Below, in pieces: positions 6,536 through 11,817 of a stretch of 11,895 nucleotides of DNA (positions within the stretch are counted from its first letter, which is position 1; every line of letters begins with the position of its first letter). The stretch comes from Candidatus Moraniibacteriota bacterium. GTDB taxonomy: Bacteria > Patescibacteriota > Minisyncoccia > Moranbacterales > UBA1568. The stretch lies in the NCBI GenBank assembly GCA_023261685.1, contig JAHFOM010000028.1, positions 1 through 11,895 on the forward strand, given 5' to 3'. The translations under genes and the position numbers were made by a program. The notes under the pieces were generated by a model. That model was not told the DNA's origin and did no database searches. It saw only the letters and a program-made list of their open reading frames with translations.

Positions 6536-6925
6536 TTACAATGTCGAGGGCATTCGCTCATTGAATGGTCGCAGTTGCTCATTCATTGTGAGTTTGCCTT
6601 TGATGGAAAAGTTGCTCTCAAGCATCTGTGATACCCGGAAGACCGTGGTCAGGGTACCGTTTGTCTGGTCCTTGAGGGTGCTTCCGGAAATATCCGCCAG
6701 GATATGTATCTCCGACAGTCCCATTTCTGGTGGTTTTAGTGGAAGTATTCCAATATGGGGATGCTTTGCGAAGAGCTCACGGAAAAGAGCCACTTCCTCT
6801 AACTTTAGTGATCTTTTCAGCTTGATGGCTAAAAAGTGAAATGGCTGTCCAGAGCCACTCATTCCGACCTCCATGAAATCTATGACCTCCTTGAATGTAA
6901 TCGTTGCTGTGTCTTGGTCTTGCAT
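6536..6925 (-). CDS. Hypothetical protein, 129 aa (first of a paralogous pair)
   Basis: The family is not recognised. The start MQDQDTATITFKEVIDF at 6925 has AAGGAGA at a normal distance (AAAGGAGACTCC before AAAATG). Readable elements are GMSGSGQPFHFLAIKLKRS (residues about 21-39), EEVALFRELFAK, a Pro-rich turn ILPLKPPE, then SEIHILADISGSTLKDQ and a strand/helix tail. The same order (Gly turn, LAI+LK, EE...LF-x-EL, KP, EI) recurs in the 116-aa protein downstream. The two genes are therefore probably tandem duplicates that have diverged strongly. There is no signal sequence. The gene is driven by a near-consensus promoter (7026-7054) and has a hairpin leader. No terminator is visible between it and the second copy, which has its own promoter. 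Confidence 0.77.
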   Translation of the reverse strand: MQDQDTATITFKEVIDFMEVGMSGSGQPFHFLAIKLKRSLKLEEVALFRELFAKHPHIGILPLKPPEMGLSEIHILADISGSTLKDQTNGTLTTVFRVSQMLESNFSIKGKLTMNEQLRPFNERMPSTL

Positions 6926-6961
6926 TTTGGAGTCTCCTTTGGGTGGGGTTGTTGGGTAGGC

Positions 6962-6998
6962 GTGCTGTTTTCCATCAGGAAAAGCGTTCTTTCAGCAC
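6962..6998 (-). ncRNA. Structured 5' leader of the 129-aa gene
   Basis: GTGCTG (6962-6967) pairs with CAGCAC (6993-6998), and TTTTCC (6968-6973) with GGAAAA (6978-6983) around an ATCA loop. A 9-nt bulge sits on one side. The whole element lies in the untranslated leader between the promoter and the SD. Nested stems containing a CTGAAAG segment also occur in the leader of the paralogue. Confidence 0.5.
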
Positions 6999-7025
6999 CA
7001 TTTGATTGTTAAATAGCGAAATTTA

Positions 7026-7054
7026 ATTATACACCTAAATGGTAAAAAAGTCAA
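7026..7054 (-). promoter_or_regulatory. Strong promoter of the 129-aa gene
   Basis: TTGACT (7054-7049) and a consensus TATAAT (7031-7026) on the minus strand are separated by 17 bp. This is the best promoter match in the window. The predicted start is near 7019, with a leader of about 94 nt. Confidence 0.85.
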
Positions 7055-7058
7055 GAAT

Positions 7059-7087
7059 TTGTGATTCACTGGCTTTTTGTCTATACT
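7059..7087 (+). promoter_or_regulatory. Promoter of the aminotransferase gene
   Basis: TTGTGA (7059-7064) and TATACT (7082-7087) are 17 bp apart. The -35 boxes of this and the opposite promoter are only 4 bp apart. Because the predicted transcript starts near 7094, the upstream TTG at 7077 cannot be the translation start. Confidence 0.7.
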
Positions 7088-7115
7088 TGGAGGGTTGTTC
7101 TCAAAAAGAAAAAAT

Positions 7116-7958
7116 ATGAGCCAAGAACTTTTTTGTTATCAGAATGGGGAAATAGTGCCGGCTTCTCAGTTGCGCATCTCTCCTTGGGATCTCGGGTTCC
7201 TCCGGGGATACGGAGTGTTTGATGTGCTGATTTCTCTCAATGGCAAGCCTTTTTTGTGGGAGTGGCATTTTGAGCGTCTCGAGGGTTCGGCTCTGGAACT
7301 CGGATTGATTTTGCCCGTAGACAAAGAGCAGTACTATTCGATTCTTCAGGAAGTGATCGGACGGAATGCCGGTCAGGATATTATTGTGCGTACGGTGGTG
7401 ACCGGAGGAGCGAGCAAGGACGCCTTTACCCGGGAGAAGGGACAGGAAACATTTCTTGTTTTGGCTGAGCCACTGACGCTTTTGCCAGAAGCGATCTATA
7501 CGGAGGGCGCCAAGGTAATGACACTTCCGCATAGACGACGTCTGCCAAAGGTGAAACTGACGCAGTACGTAGAGGCTATCCGGACGCTGGATCAGCGCCA
7601 AGAAGCCGGCGCGCTGGAAACGCTCTATGTAGAAGACGGCATCATATCAGAATGCGCTCAGTCAAACTTTTTTATCGTGAAGGATGGCGCGATCATCACC
7701 ACGACAGACAATGCGCTCGCGGGCATTACGCAAAAATTACTCTGCGAAGTCTTGATACCGGAGCTCGGGTTGTCGCTCCAGATTCGTACCATCACGTATC
7801 AGGAGGTACTGGAGGCGGATGAAGCTTTCTTGACAGGGAGCAACAAGCACATCGTGCCGGTGGTCAAGGTGGATGATGTTGTCATCGGCAGTGGCCAGCC
7901 CGGAGAACTGACTCAAAAGTTGACGAAGCGATATCAGGAATATCAGAAACAGTATTAA
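7116..7958 (+). CDS. PLP-dependent aminotransferase, class IV (branched-chain / D-amino acid aminotransferase family)
   Basis: Class IV (fold type IV) aminotransferases use pyridoxal phosphate. The family includes branched-chain aminotransferase IlvE, D-amino acid aminotransferase and aminodeoxychorismate lyase. From ATG 7116 the product is 280 aa, normal for the family. The N-terminal part has the LGFLRGYGVFDVL motif and the HFERLEGSALELGL segment. K147 in LPKVKLTQY is the likely PLP-binding lysine. E179 in ISECAQSNFF is the conserved cofactor-contact glutamate, and LAGITQ (201-206) matches the usual GITR motif with Q in place of R. The end of the coding region has EAFLTGSNKHIVPV. The SD is weak (purines only). 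The exact substrate cannot be fixed, as the motifs fit both branched-chain and D-amino acid enzymes. The gene has its own promoter and terminator and is probably monocistronic. Confidence 0.92.
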   Translation: MSQELFCYQNGEIVPASQLRISPWDLGFLRGYGVFDVLISLNGKPFLWEWHFERLEGSALELGLILPVDKEQYYSILQEVIGRNAGQDIIVRTVVTGGASKDAFTREKGQETFLVLAEPLTLLPEAIYTEGAKVMTLPHRRRLPKVKLTQYVEAIRTLDQRQEAGALETLYVEDGIISECAQSNFFIVKDGAIITTTDNALAGITQKLLCEVLIPELGLSLQIRTITYQEVLEADEAFLTGSNKHIVPVVKVDDVVIGSGQPGELTQKLTKRYQEYQKQY

Positions 7959-7960
7959 TC

Positions 7961-7994
7961 AAAAAACCGCTCTTTGGAAAGAGGCGGTTTTTTT
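7961..7994. terminator. Bidirectional rho-independent terminator
   Basis: CCGCTCTTT (7967-7975) pairs with AAAGAGGCGG (7978-7987) with a small bulge, flanked by an A6 run on the left (7961-7966) and a T7 run on the right (7988-7994). It can end the aminotransferase transcript on the plus strand and the transporter transcript on the minus strand. Confidence 0.9.
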
Positions 7995-8018
7995 GACGCT
8001 GGTGATTACGGCTGATAC

Positions 8019-8486
8019 TTAGAAAAAAGATTTTCCCCACAGAGCGATGTTTTTCAGTTGCTCTGGCTTCAAGGAAACGAGCACGGTACCGCAGACTATC
8101 AGAAGGACGCCGGAAAATTTTGTCCATGTGAATTCTTCGCCCAAAAAGAAGATCGCGAGAATGAGAAGGAACACCAGCGACAAGCGATCGATAGCATTGA
8201 CCGCGGTCACGTCGCCGCCCGCCTTGAGTGCCATAAATCCCCAGAGCCATGACAGTCCGCCAAAAATACCGGTGAGGACGATGAAAATCAGTGTTTTGGG
8301 ACTCGTTGTGGTAAGCGTGCCCCATTTGCCAAGGAGAAGCGCCGCCCCGCCCATAAACACCGCGATGGACAGACCGCGCAACGTGGTGGCAAGGGTCGAG
8401 TCAATGCCGGCGATACCCACCTTGCTCAAAATTCCGACAGCCGCCGCCGAAAGTGCCGCGAGAAACGCATAGATGATCCATGTCAT
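8019..8486 (-). CDS. EamA/DMT-superfamily small membrane transporter, 155 aa
   Basis: Members of the drug/metabolite transporter superfamily export metabolites or small molecules across the cytoplasmic membrane. This one is a single EamA-type unit of five hydrophobic segments, at about residues 3-25, 34-55, 65-88, 97-117 and 124-139. Typical family features are GILSKVG in the first helix, LSWLWGFMALKAGG in the third, and DRLSLVFLLILAIFFLGEEF across the fourth. Full-length EamA proteins have ten helices and two repeats. Half-size proteins of about 140 aa are a known group and would have to act as dimers. The ATG at 8486 lacks an SD sequence; the sequence before it is pyrimidine-rich on the coding strand. 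It lies 45 nt downstream of tRNA-Arg(CCG) on the same strand and may be co-transcribed with it. The substrate is unknown. Confidence 0.88.
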   Translation of the reverse strand: MTWIIYAFLAALSAAAVGILSKVGIAGIDSTLATTLRGLSIAVFMGGAALLLGKWGTLTTTSPKTLIFIVLTGIFGGLSWLWGFMALKAGGDVTAVNAIDRLSLVFLLILAIFFLGEEFTWTKFSGVLLIVCGTVLVSLKPEQLKNIALWGKSFF

Positions 8487-8531
8487 AGGGAGGAGAGAAA
8501 AAATATTTTTTTATGAATATCTGAGTGAGTG

Positions 8532-8603
8532 TGTCCTCGTGTGGAATCGAACCACAATCGCCTCCTTCGGAGGGAGGCATCCTATCCGTTGAACGACGAG
8601 GAC
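8532..8603 (-). tRNA. tRNA-Arg, anticodon CCG
   Basis: The 72-nt cloverleaf has the acceptor stem GTCCTCG/CGAGGAC (all 7 pairs) and a D stem with wobble pairs. The anticodon stem is CCTCC/GGAGG with loop CTCCGAA, giving CCG. The T stem is TGTGG/CCACA with loop TTCGATT. The discriminator is A and CCA is not encoded. It reads CGG codons. Confidence 0.93.
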
Positions 8604-8638
8604 AATGTTTCTGTAATAATAGCAAGAAAAATTTATTG

Positions 8639-8651
8639 GTGTCCTCGGCAG
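8639..8651 (-). repeat. Remnant of a tRNA-Arg 3' end
   Basis: GTGTCCTCGGCAG (plus strand) is identical to 8814-8826, which covers the discriminator, the acceptor 3' strand and the start of the T stem of tRNA-Arg(GCG). GAATCG of the T arm follows after a 4-nt insertion, and then similarity stops. It looks like a broken tRNA copy or a recombination scar. Confidence 0.6.
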
Positions 8652-8670
8652 AGAAGAATCGGTCACGAAT

Positions 8671-8789
8671 ATTTTTCCTGACGGAAAAATTTCTCGACCC
8701 CGTCTCACGGCACGTGCCTTGCCCTTTCGGGCAAACTCGTGCATCGCTCCGACTTTCGATTCCTGACACACGCCAAGCAGTTGGCGTGT
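8671..8789. repeat. Three consecutive hairpins in the spacer between two tRNA-Arg genes
   Basis: Stem 1 is ATTTTTCC/GGAAAAAT (8671-8678/8683-8690). Stem 2 is TTGCCC/GGGCAA (8719-8724/8729-8734), enclosed by GCACG (8710-8714) and CGTGC (8738-8742). Stem 3 is ACACGCCAA/TTGGCGTGT (8768-8776/8781-8789). Loops are only 4 nt. No T tracts follow stems 2 or 3, so they are not standard terminators. No gene is seen in the 211 bp between the tRNAs. Confidence 0.65.
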
Positions 8790-8814
8790 TCCGAGGCATT
8801 TCGCTCGCTCAATG

Positions 8815-8887
8815 TGTCCTCGGCAGGAATCGAACCTGCGACCTTCTGGACCGCAACCAGACGCTCTATCCACTGAGCTACGGGGAC
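8815..8887 (-). tRNA. tRNA-Arg, anticodon GCG
   Basis: The 73-nt cloverleaf has the acceptor stem GTCCCCG/CGAGGAC with one C5-A68 mismatch and the D stem GCTC/GAGC. The anticodon stem TCTGG/CCAGA has loop TTGCGGT, so the anticodon is GCG with G37. The T stem is GCAGG/CCTGC with loop TTCGATT. The discriminator is A and CCA is not encoded. It would read CGC and CGT. Most bacteria use an ACG (inosine-modified) tRNA for these codons. It starts 11 nt after the stop codon of the gene at 8899 and probably shares its transcript. Confidence 0.92.
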
Positions 8888-8898
8888 ATTTTCATCTT

Positions 8899-9420
8899 CT
8901 AAATATGCAGGAGTTTCTCCAAAGTGTCAACCAGTCCGGGCTCGTGCTTCTCTTCGGGGATGAAATTGTCGAGCGTATCGCGGAGCATATCAATATCTGC
9001 CGGATCGACAGGGATGTGGACGTAGGGGACGAGTTTTCCTGCGGTGCGGATGCTCAAGATATTCTCGAACGGTGCATCCCGATAGACGAAAAATGATTCG
9101 ATGGTGCTGAATTCGTAGAATTCATTGCCCGCGATGATGCCTTTGCCGGTTATCAGAAAAGAGAGTATCCGCGGTTCGCGGTAGAGCGAGAGATAGCCAA
9201 CCACGCCGATCAGGATGAACGTGATCGCCATCAGGGGACTGTTGGTATAGAGGGCGTAGGCGATGATAGCGATGAGAAGCAGCGTGACCACAGTTTGTGA
9301 GCGCGGTCCGAGCTCGAGCGGTTCGTGTTCCGGCGCTTGCCAGTGGAGCAACACCTCGCCGTAGGCGGAGGGGATGGCGTGTGTTTCCGGTGATGTTTCT
9401 GATGGGTGGGAGTCAAGCAT
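8899..9420 (-). CDS. Hypothetical membrane protein, 173 aa
   Basis: The family is not recognised with certainty. The protein has a polar, Pro-rich N-terminus (about 37 aa), then two close hydrophobic helices at about residues 43-58 and 62-78 (VVTLLLIAIIAYALY and MAITFILIGVVGYLSLY). A soluble C-terminal domain of about 90 aa follows, with REPRILSFLITGKGI, FYEFSTIESFFVYRD and a polar tail. The order of two helices followed by a PH-like strand-rich domain is common in small bacterial membrane proteins, but this is only an impression. I chose ATG 9420. A TTG at 9432 would add four residues, and neither has an SD. An extended -10 promoter lies just upstream. tRNA-Arg(GCG) begins 11 nt after the stop, so the tRNA is likely cut out of the same transcript. 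Confidence 0.82.
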   Translation of the reverse strand: MLDSHPSETSPETHAIPSAYGEVLLHWQAPEHEPLELGPRSQTVVTLLLIAIIAYALYTNSPLMAITFILIGVVGYLSLYREPRILSFLITGKGIIAGNEFYEFSTIESFFVYRDAPFENILSIRTAGKLVPYVHIPVDPADIDMLRDTLDNFIPEEKHEPGLVDTLEKLLHI

Positions 9421-9447
9421 ATTGGAGTACAAGAGGAATATTTATTC

Positions 9448-9456
9448 ATTGTAGCA
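9448..9456 (-). promoter_or_regulatory. Extended -10 promoter of the membrane protein gene and tRNA-Arg(GCG)
   Basis: The minus strand reads TGC-TACAAT with the hexamer at 9453-9448, a good extended -10. No -35 match is seen 17 bp upstream. The leader to ATG 9420 would be about 20 nt. Confidence 0.55.
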
Positions 9457-9492
9457 TATTTTTTGAGAAAATATCTTTTGGGTAAAAAAGTC

Positions 9493-9521
9493 TGTACAAA
9501 GCTTGAGTAGCTTGCTAGGAT
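9493..9521 (+). promoter_or_regulatory. Promoter of tRNA-Ser
   Basis: TGTACA (9493-9498) and TAGGAT (9516-9521) are 17 bp apart, and TGC before the -10 makes it an extended type. The start would be near 9528, about 67 nt before the mature tRNA. No open frame is seen between it and the tRNA. Confidence 0.55.
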
Positions 9522-9594
9522 GAAGTGGTAAAAATCAGGAAATGGCGTTCAGTCTCGCCAAAGACCAAAAAAACGATGGTTATCTTATCAAAGC

Positions 9595-9681
9595 GGAAGC
9601 GTGGCCGAGCGGTTGAAGGCAGCAGTCTTGAAAACTGCAGTACCGGAAACGGTACCGAAGGTTCGAATCCTTCCGCTTCCG
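9595..9681 (+). tRNA. tRNA-Ser, anticodon TGA
   Basis: The 87-nt class II cloverleaf has the acceptor stem GGAAGCG/CGCTTCC. The anticodon stem GCAGT/ACTGC has loop CTTGAAA, with anticodon TGA at 9629-9631. The long variable arm is GTACCG-GAAA-CGGTAC, and the T arm has loop TTCGAAT. The discriminator is G and CCA is not encoded. It reads TCA and other TCN codons. The flanks ATCAAAGC (9587-9594) and GCTTTGAT (9681-9688) are exact reverse complements, so the acceptor helix in the precursor can extend to 15 bp and would include the discriminator base. Confidence 0.96.
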
Positions 9682-9720
9682 CTTTGATTGGATAGGCGGA
9701 GGCAAAAATGAGTCGCTGCT

Positions 9721-9749
9721 TTGCGTTTTTTGGCGAGGTGGAGTATGCT
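9721..9749 (+). promoter_or_regulatory. Possible promoter of the 130-aa gene
   Basis: TTGCGT (9721-9726) and TATGCT (9744-9749) are 17 bp apart. Both match the consensus only partly. The leader to ATG 9809 would be about 53 nt. Read-through from tRNA-Ser is an alternative, since no terminator is seen between them. Confidence 0.4.
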
Positions 9750-9808
9750 TTTTGTGAAGTGACTCAGTAGGCTGTCATCTACCGTACCTTAAACTCAAGG
9801 AGGAGATT

Positions 9809-10201
9809 ATGTCACCAAGAGGCTTTACGAGACGACCTCGGAAGATTAATTTTGGTATAGCTGATCCGCTGACTGGAAAGGCATATACTGTTACTACTCG
9901 GAGGCGGAGAGATATTACCCGGCACTGTCGGCTTGCGACCCCGGACACTCCATGCACTTTGTTATATACATGGACAGCTCAGCATGGTTTGACTGTGCGA
10001 ATATCGCAACCGGATAAGAGCGCGTTGTGCGAGCGTATGCGATGCGGAGGCGAACGTCGGAGCTATTTCTCAGTGGATGGATTTGAAAAACAAATGGCGG
10101 ATGTCCAATTCCGTTCTCTTTTACACAGCTGGGCCGACAGACTCGGGCTTGAACCGCTTCAACTCCGTGCTCTCATTCAGACGTACGCACCGGTTCTCTG
10201 A
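9809..10201 (+). CDS. Hypothetical protein, 130 aa (paralogue of the protein at 10574-10972)
   Basis: The family is not recognised. It has the best SD of the window (AAGGAGG at 9797-9803, 5 nt before the ATG), so translation is probably efficient. The N-terminus is very basic (FTRRPRKINF, TTRRRRDITRH), followed by TPCTLLYTWTAQHGLTVRIS, which reads as two beta strands. A second basic, Cys-containing stretch follows (ALCERMRCGGERRS). The C-terminal 45 residues are helical: YFSVDGFEKQMADVQ, then HSWADRLGLEPLQLRALIQ, and the end YAPVL. This C-terminus matches the protein at 10574-10972: FS, F-x-x-Q-x-A, SW-x-DR-x-GL and a final AP-x-L. The charge suggests nucleic-acid binding, but that is only inference. 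A good terminator follows at 10228. Confidence 0.78.
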   Translation: MSPRGFTRRPRKINFGIADPLTGKAYTVTTRRRRDITRHCRLATPDTPCTLLYTWTAQHGLTVRISQPDKSALCERMRCGGERRSYFSVDGFEKQMADVQFRSLLHSWADRLGLEPLQLRALIQTYAPVL

Positions 10202-10227
10202 ATACATTGAGTAGCACTTCACTCATT

Positions 10228-10267
10228 GGGGCTTCCGCAGACACTGCGATCAGAAGCCCTTTTTTTA
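10228..10267 (+). terminator. Terminator of the 130-aa gene
   Basis: GGGCTTC (10229-10235) pairs with GAAGCCC (10253-10259), and inside it CGCAG (10236-10240) with CTGCG (10244-10248), with ATCA bulged. A run of eight Ts follows (10260-10267). Confidence 0.92.
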
Positions 10268-10573
10268 TTTCCTAAGCGTTGCGAGAGAAGCGAAAGCGTA
10301 CTTTCGTTTCCGAGCACTTGCCCGCCTTCGGAGGGAGTGAGGGGAACACAGGGGAGAATACCAGTGCCTGCTTGCCACGGAAGTGATACTGCCTCAGGCG
10401 GTATCAGTGGCCGGAGCTTGCTCTGGGGTACATACCCTTTATTATTTCGACTGGACGTATTTTTGAAAATGCGTTATGTTATTTGTAAGTTATTGGAACA
10501 TCCAGTGACTGTCACCGTTTGGGTTTTGCGGTTGGTACATTACCCTATATGTATGTCACCCTAGGGGGAAATC
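10268..10573 (+). other. 306-bp structured intergenic region
   Basis: No convincing gene is seen here. A 112-codon open frame from 10226 runs through the terminator and has no SD or protein-like order. The stretch holds CGAAAG-CGTA-CTTTCG (10291-10306) and a 10-bp hairpin TGATACTGCC-TCA-GGCGGTATCA (10384-10406) with flanking CCAC/GTGG. It also has a perfect palindrome GTGAC-T-GTCAC (10505-10515), 59 nt before the next gene. It could hold a small RNA, a leader or an operator. A weak promoter for the 132-aa gene (TTGCGG at 10526, TATGTA at 10548) is possible. Confidence 0.45.
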
Positions 10574-10972
10574 ATGTCTATTGATGATAATCAAACACGG
10601 ACTTTTACGCTTTTTTCCACATCGGACGTAGAACCTTGCAAACTTGCTTTGCAAGGTTCGGATGGAAATATGTATACCATCAAAAAAGTTTTTAAGGCCG
10701 TCCAGAAAACTCCGGCAATAAATGTCGGAAAACATTGCTTTCTTGTCTATCTGGAAAATAATGAATTCTGCTTCGTCGAGGCTGAGAGATTGTTTTCTAT
10801 TGAGTGGCGTATAACCAAGCAGAGCAGTTCCTTTTCATTGAATAAGTTTTCGAGTCAAATCGCGGTGTGTTCTTCTCTGCGCTGGGACTTTGAGAGCTGG
10901 TGGAGAGATCGCATAGGTCTTACTCTTGAAGATCTTAATGTGATTCGACGGCTTGCGCCCGCCACTCTATGA
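10574..10972 (+). CDS. Hypothetical protein, 132 aa (paralogue of the protein at 9809-10201)
   Basis: The family is not recognised. The ATG at 10574 is preceded by TAGGGGG with a 7-nt gap, an adequate SD that also lies in the short palindrome CCCTAGGG. The N-terminal half is strand-rich: RTFTLFSTSD, then GNMYTIKKVFKAV, then HCFLVYLENNEFCFVEAERLFSIEW. The C-terminal half has SSFSLNKFSSQIAV and a helical end, FESWWRDRIGLTLEDLNVIRRLAPATL. The last third aligns well with the 130-aa protein (SW-x-DR-x-GL-x-x-x-x-L and AP-x-L end). The N-terminal half is less alike and less basic. The two genes look like a tandem duplication that has diverged, each with its own terminator. No membrane segment or signal peptide is seen. 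Confidence 0.77.
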   Translation: MSIDDNQTRTFTLFSTSDVEPCKLALQGSDGNMYTIKKVFKAVQKTPAINVGKHCFLVYLENNEFCFVEAERLFSIEWRITKQSSSFSLNKFSSQIAVCSSLRWDFESWWRDRIGLTLEDLNVIRRLAPATL

Positions 10973-11000
10973 TTCTCTTTCGGGTAATGTCTCGAAAAAT

Positions 11001-11040
11001 GGCTCCGTGCGAAACTTTGCGCGGAGCTATTTTCATTTTC
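11001..11040 (+). terminator. Terminator of the 132-aa gene
   Basis: GGCTCCGTGC (11001-11010) pairs with GCGCGGAGCT (11019-11028), with two wobble pairs and a loop of about 8 nt. The T-rich tail ATTTTCATTTTC follows. It is weaker than the other terminators here. Confidence 0.7.
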
Positions 11041-11074
11041 TTGTCGGATTGTCGGATGTGTTTCTATTTTTCTC

Positions 11075-11083
11075 TGTTACAAT
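11075..11083 (+). promoter_or_regulatory. Extended -10 promoter of the SGNH hydrolase
   Basis: TGT-TACAAT (hexamer 11078-11083) is an extended -10. No good -35 is seen at 17 bp. The leader to ATG 11130 would be about 40 nt. Confidence 0.5.
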
Positions 11084-11129
11084 AAGAAAGGATGGGAGTT
11101 AAGAAAAAAATATGGAGGTGTTTGTATCA

Positions 11130-11741
11130 ATGAAAATAATTGTAGCGGCGACAATTATCGTTGCGGGTGGTTTGGCGTGGTATATGTTGACGCGCGATGT
11201 AGCAGTGAAGAATTATCCTTCTACGAAGACCGGTCCGGTGCTGTTGTTCGGAGACAGTCTAGCGGAGGGAGTGGGAGCAACGAAGGGGAATGATCTAGCG
11301 ACTCAGCTCGGGAAAATTATTGGCGTACCGATTCTCAATTATGGCGTCAGCGGGGATACGACGCGTGATGGACTCCTCCGTCTCGACCGGGCGTTAGCAG
11401 AAAATCCGCGGGTCGCGATTATTCTTTTGGGTGGCAATGATTTCTTGAAGAAAATTCCACGCGAAGAAACATTTCAGAATCTGGAAGAGATAGTGACGGC
11501 GTTTCAACAACAGGGAACTATCGTGATGGTGCTCGGGGTACGGAGTGGTATCATTGGCGGTGGAGCGGATGAAGAATTTGAAGCATTGGCGGAGCGGACT
11601 GGTTCAGTCTATATGTCTGATGTGTTGTCGGGAGTTTTTGCTCAATCAGATCTGATGAGCGATGCTATCCATCCGAACGACACAGGCTATGCCAAAATTG
11701 CAGAGCGTTTGGCTCCAGAGCTCGTGAAGTTACTCCGTTAG
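11130..11741 (+). CDS. SGNH/GDSL-family hydrolase with N-terminal membrane anchor
   Basis: This family hydrolyses ester or thioester bonds, for example as lysophospholipase/esterase (TesA-like) or as a carbohydrate esterase. I chose ATG 11130 because GGAGGTG (11114-11120) lies 9 nt before it. The upstream ATG at 11112 would overlap that SD. The 203-aa product starts with a hydrophobic helix (IIVAATIIVAGGLAWYML, residues about 3-20), a signal peptide or anchor without an obvious lipobox, so it acts outside the cytoplasm. The four SGNH blocks are all present. Block I is FGDSLAEG with catalytic Ser43, and block II is YGVSGDTT with the oxyanion Gly. Block III is LGGND with Asn103, and block V is D178-A-I-H181 (SDAIHPND). 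Length and block order fit TesA-like arylesterases. It reads toward the ABC transporter gene, which has a separate promoter; no terminator is visible between them. Confidence 0.93.
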   Translation: MKIIVAATIIVAGGLAWYMLTRDVAVKNYPSTKTGPVLLFGDSLAEGVGATKGNDLATQLGKIIGVPILNYGVSGDTTRDGLLRLDRALAENPRVAIILLGGNDFLKKIPREETFQNLEEIVTAFQQQGTIVMVLGVRSGIIGGGADEEFEALAERTGSVYMSDVLSGVFAQSDLMSDAIHPNDTGYAKIAERLAPELVKLLR

Positions 11742-11757
11742 CACTCGTAATTTTTGT

Positions 11758-11786
11758 TTGCTATGAGAGCAAGAGTTCTGTATACT
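11758..11786 (+). promoter_or_regulatory. Promoter of the ABC transporter gene
   Basis: TTGCTA (11758-11763) and TATACT (11781-11786) are 17 bp apart. The leader would be about 25 nt. No clear SD is seen before ATG 11818. Confidence 0.6.
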
Positions 11787-11817
11787 GAAGAGACTATTTT
11801 TTAGACTACTCTACGGT

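Noticed and set aside
7077..7115. TTG start adding 13 residues to the aminotransferase
   Set aside because: It lies upstream of the predicted transcript start and adds residues before the conserved N-terminus.
8525..8902. Open frames across the two tRNA-Arg genes on both strands
   Set aside because: They run through two tRNA genes and have no SD; they are typical false frames.
10226..10564. 112-codon plus-strand frame between the paralogues
   Set aside because: It starts just before the terminator stem, reads through it and has no SD or protein-like order.
9809..10972. UGA recoding (as in some CPR lineages)
   Set aside because: TGA ends several genes at natural C-termini followed by terminators, and recG and the GT2 have no in-frame TGA.
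11041..11055. Short direct repeat TTGTCGGAT/TGTCGGATG
   Set aside because: It is too short and isolated to support a function.
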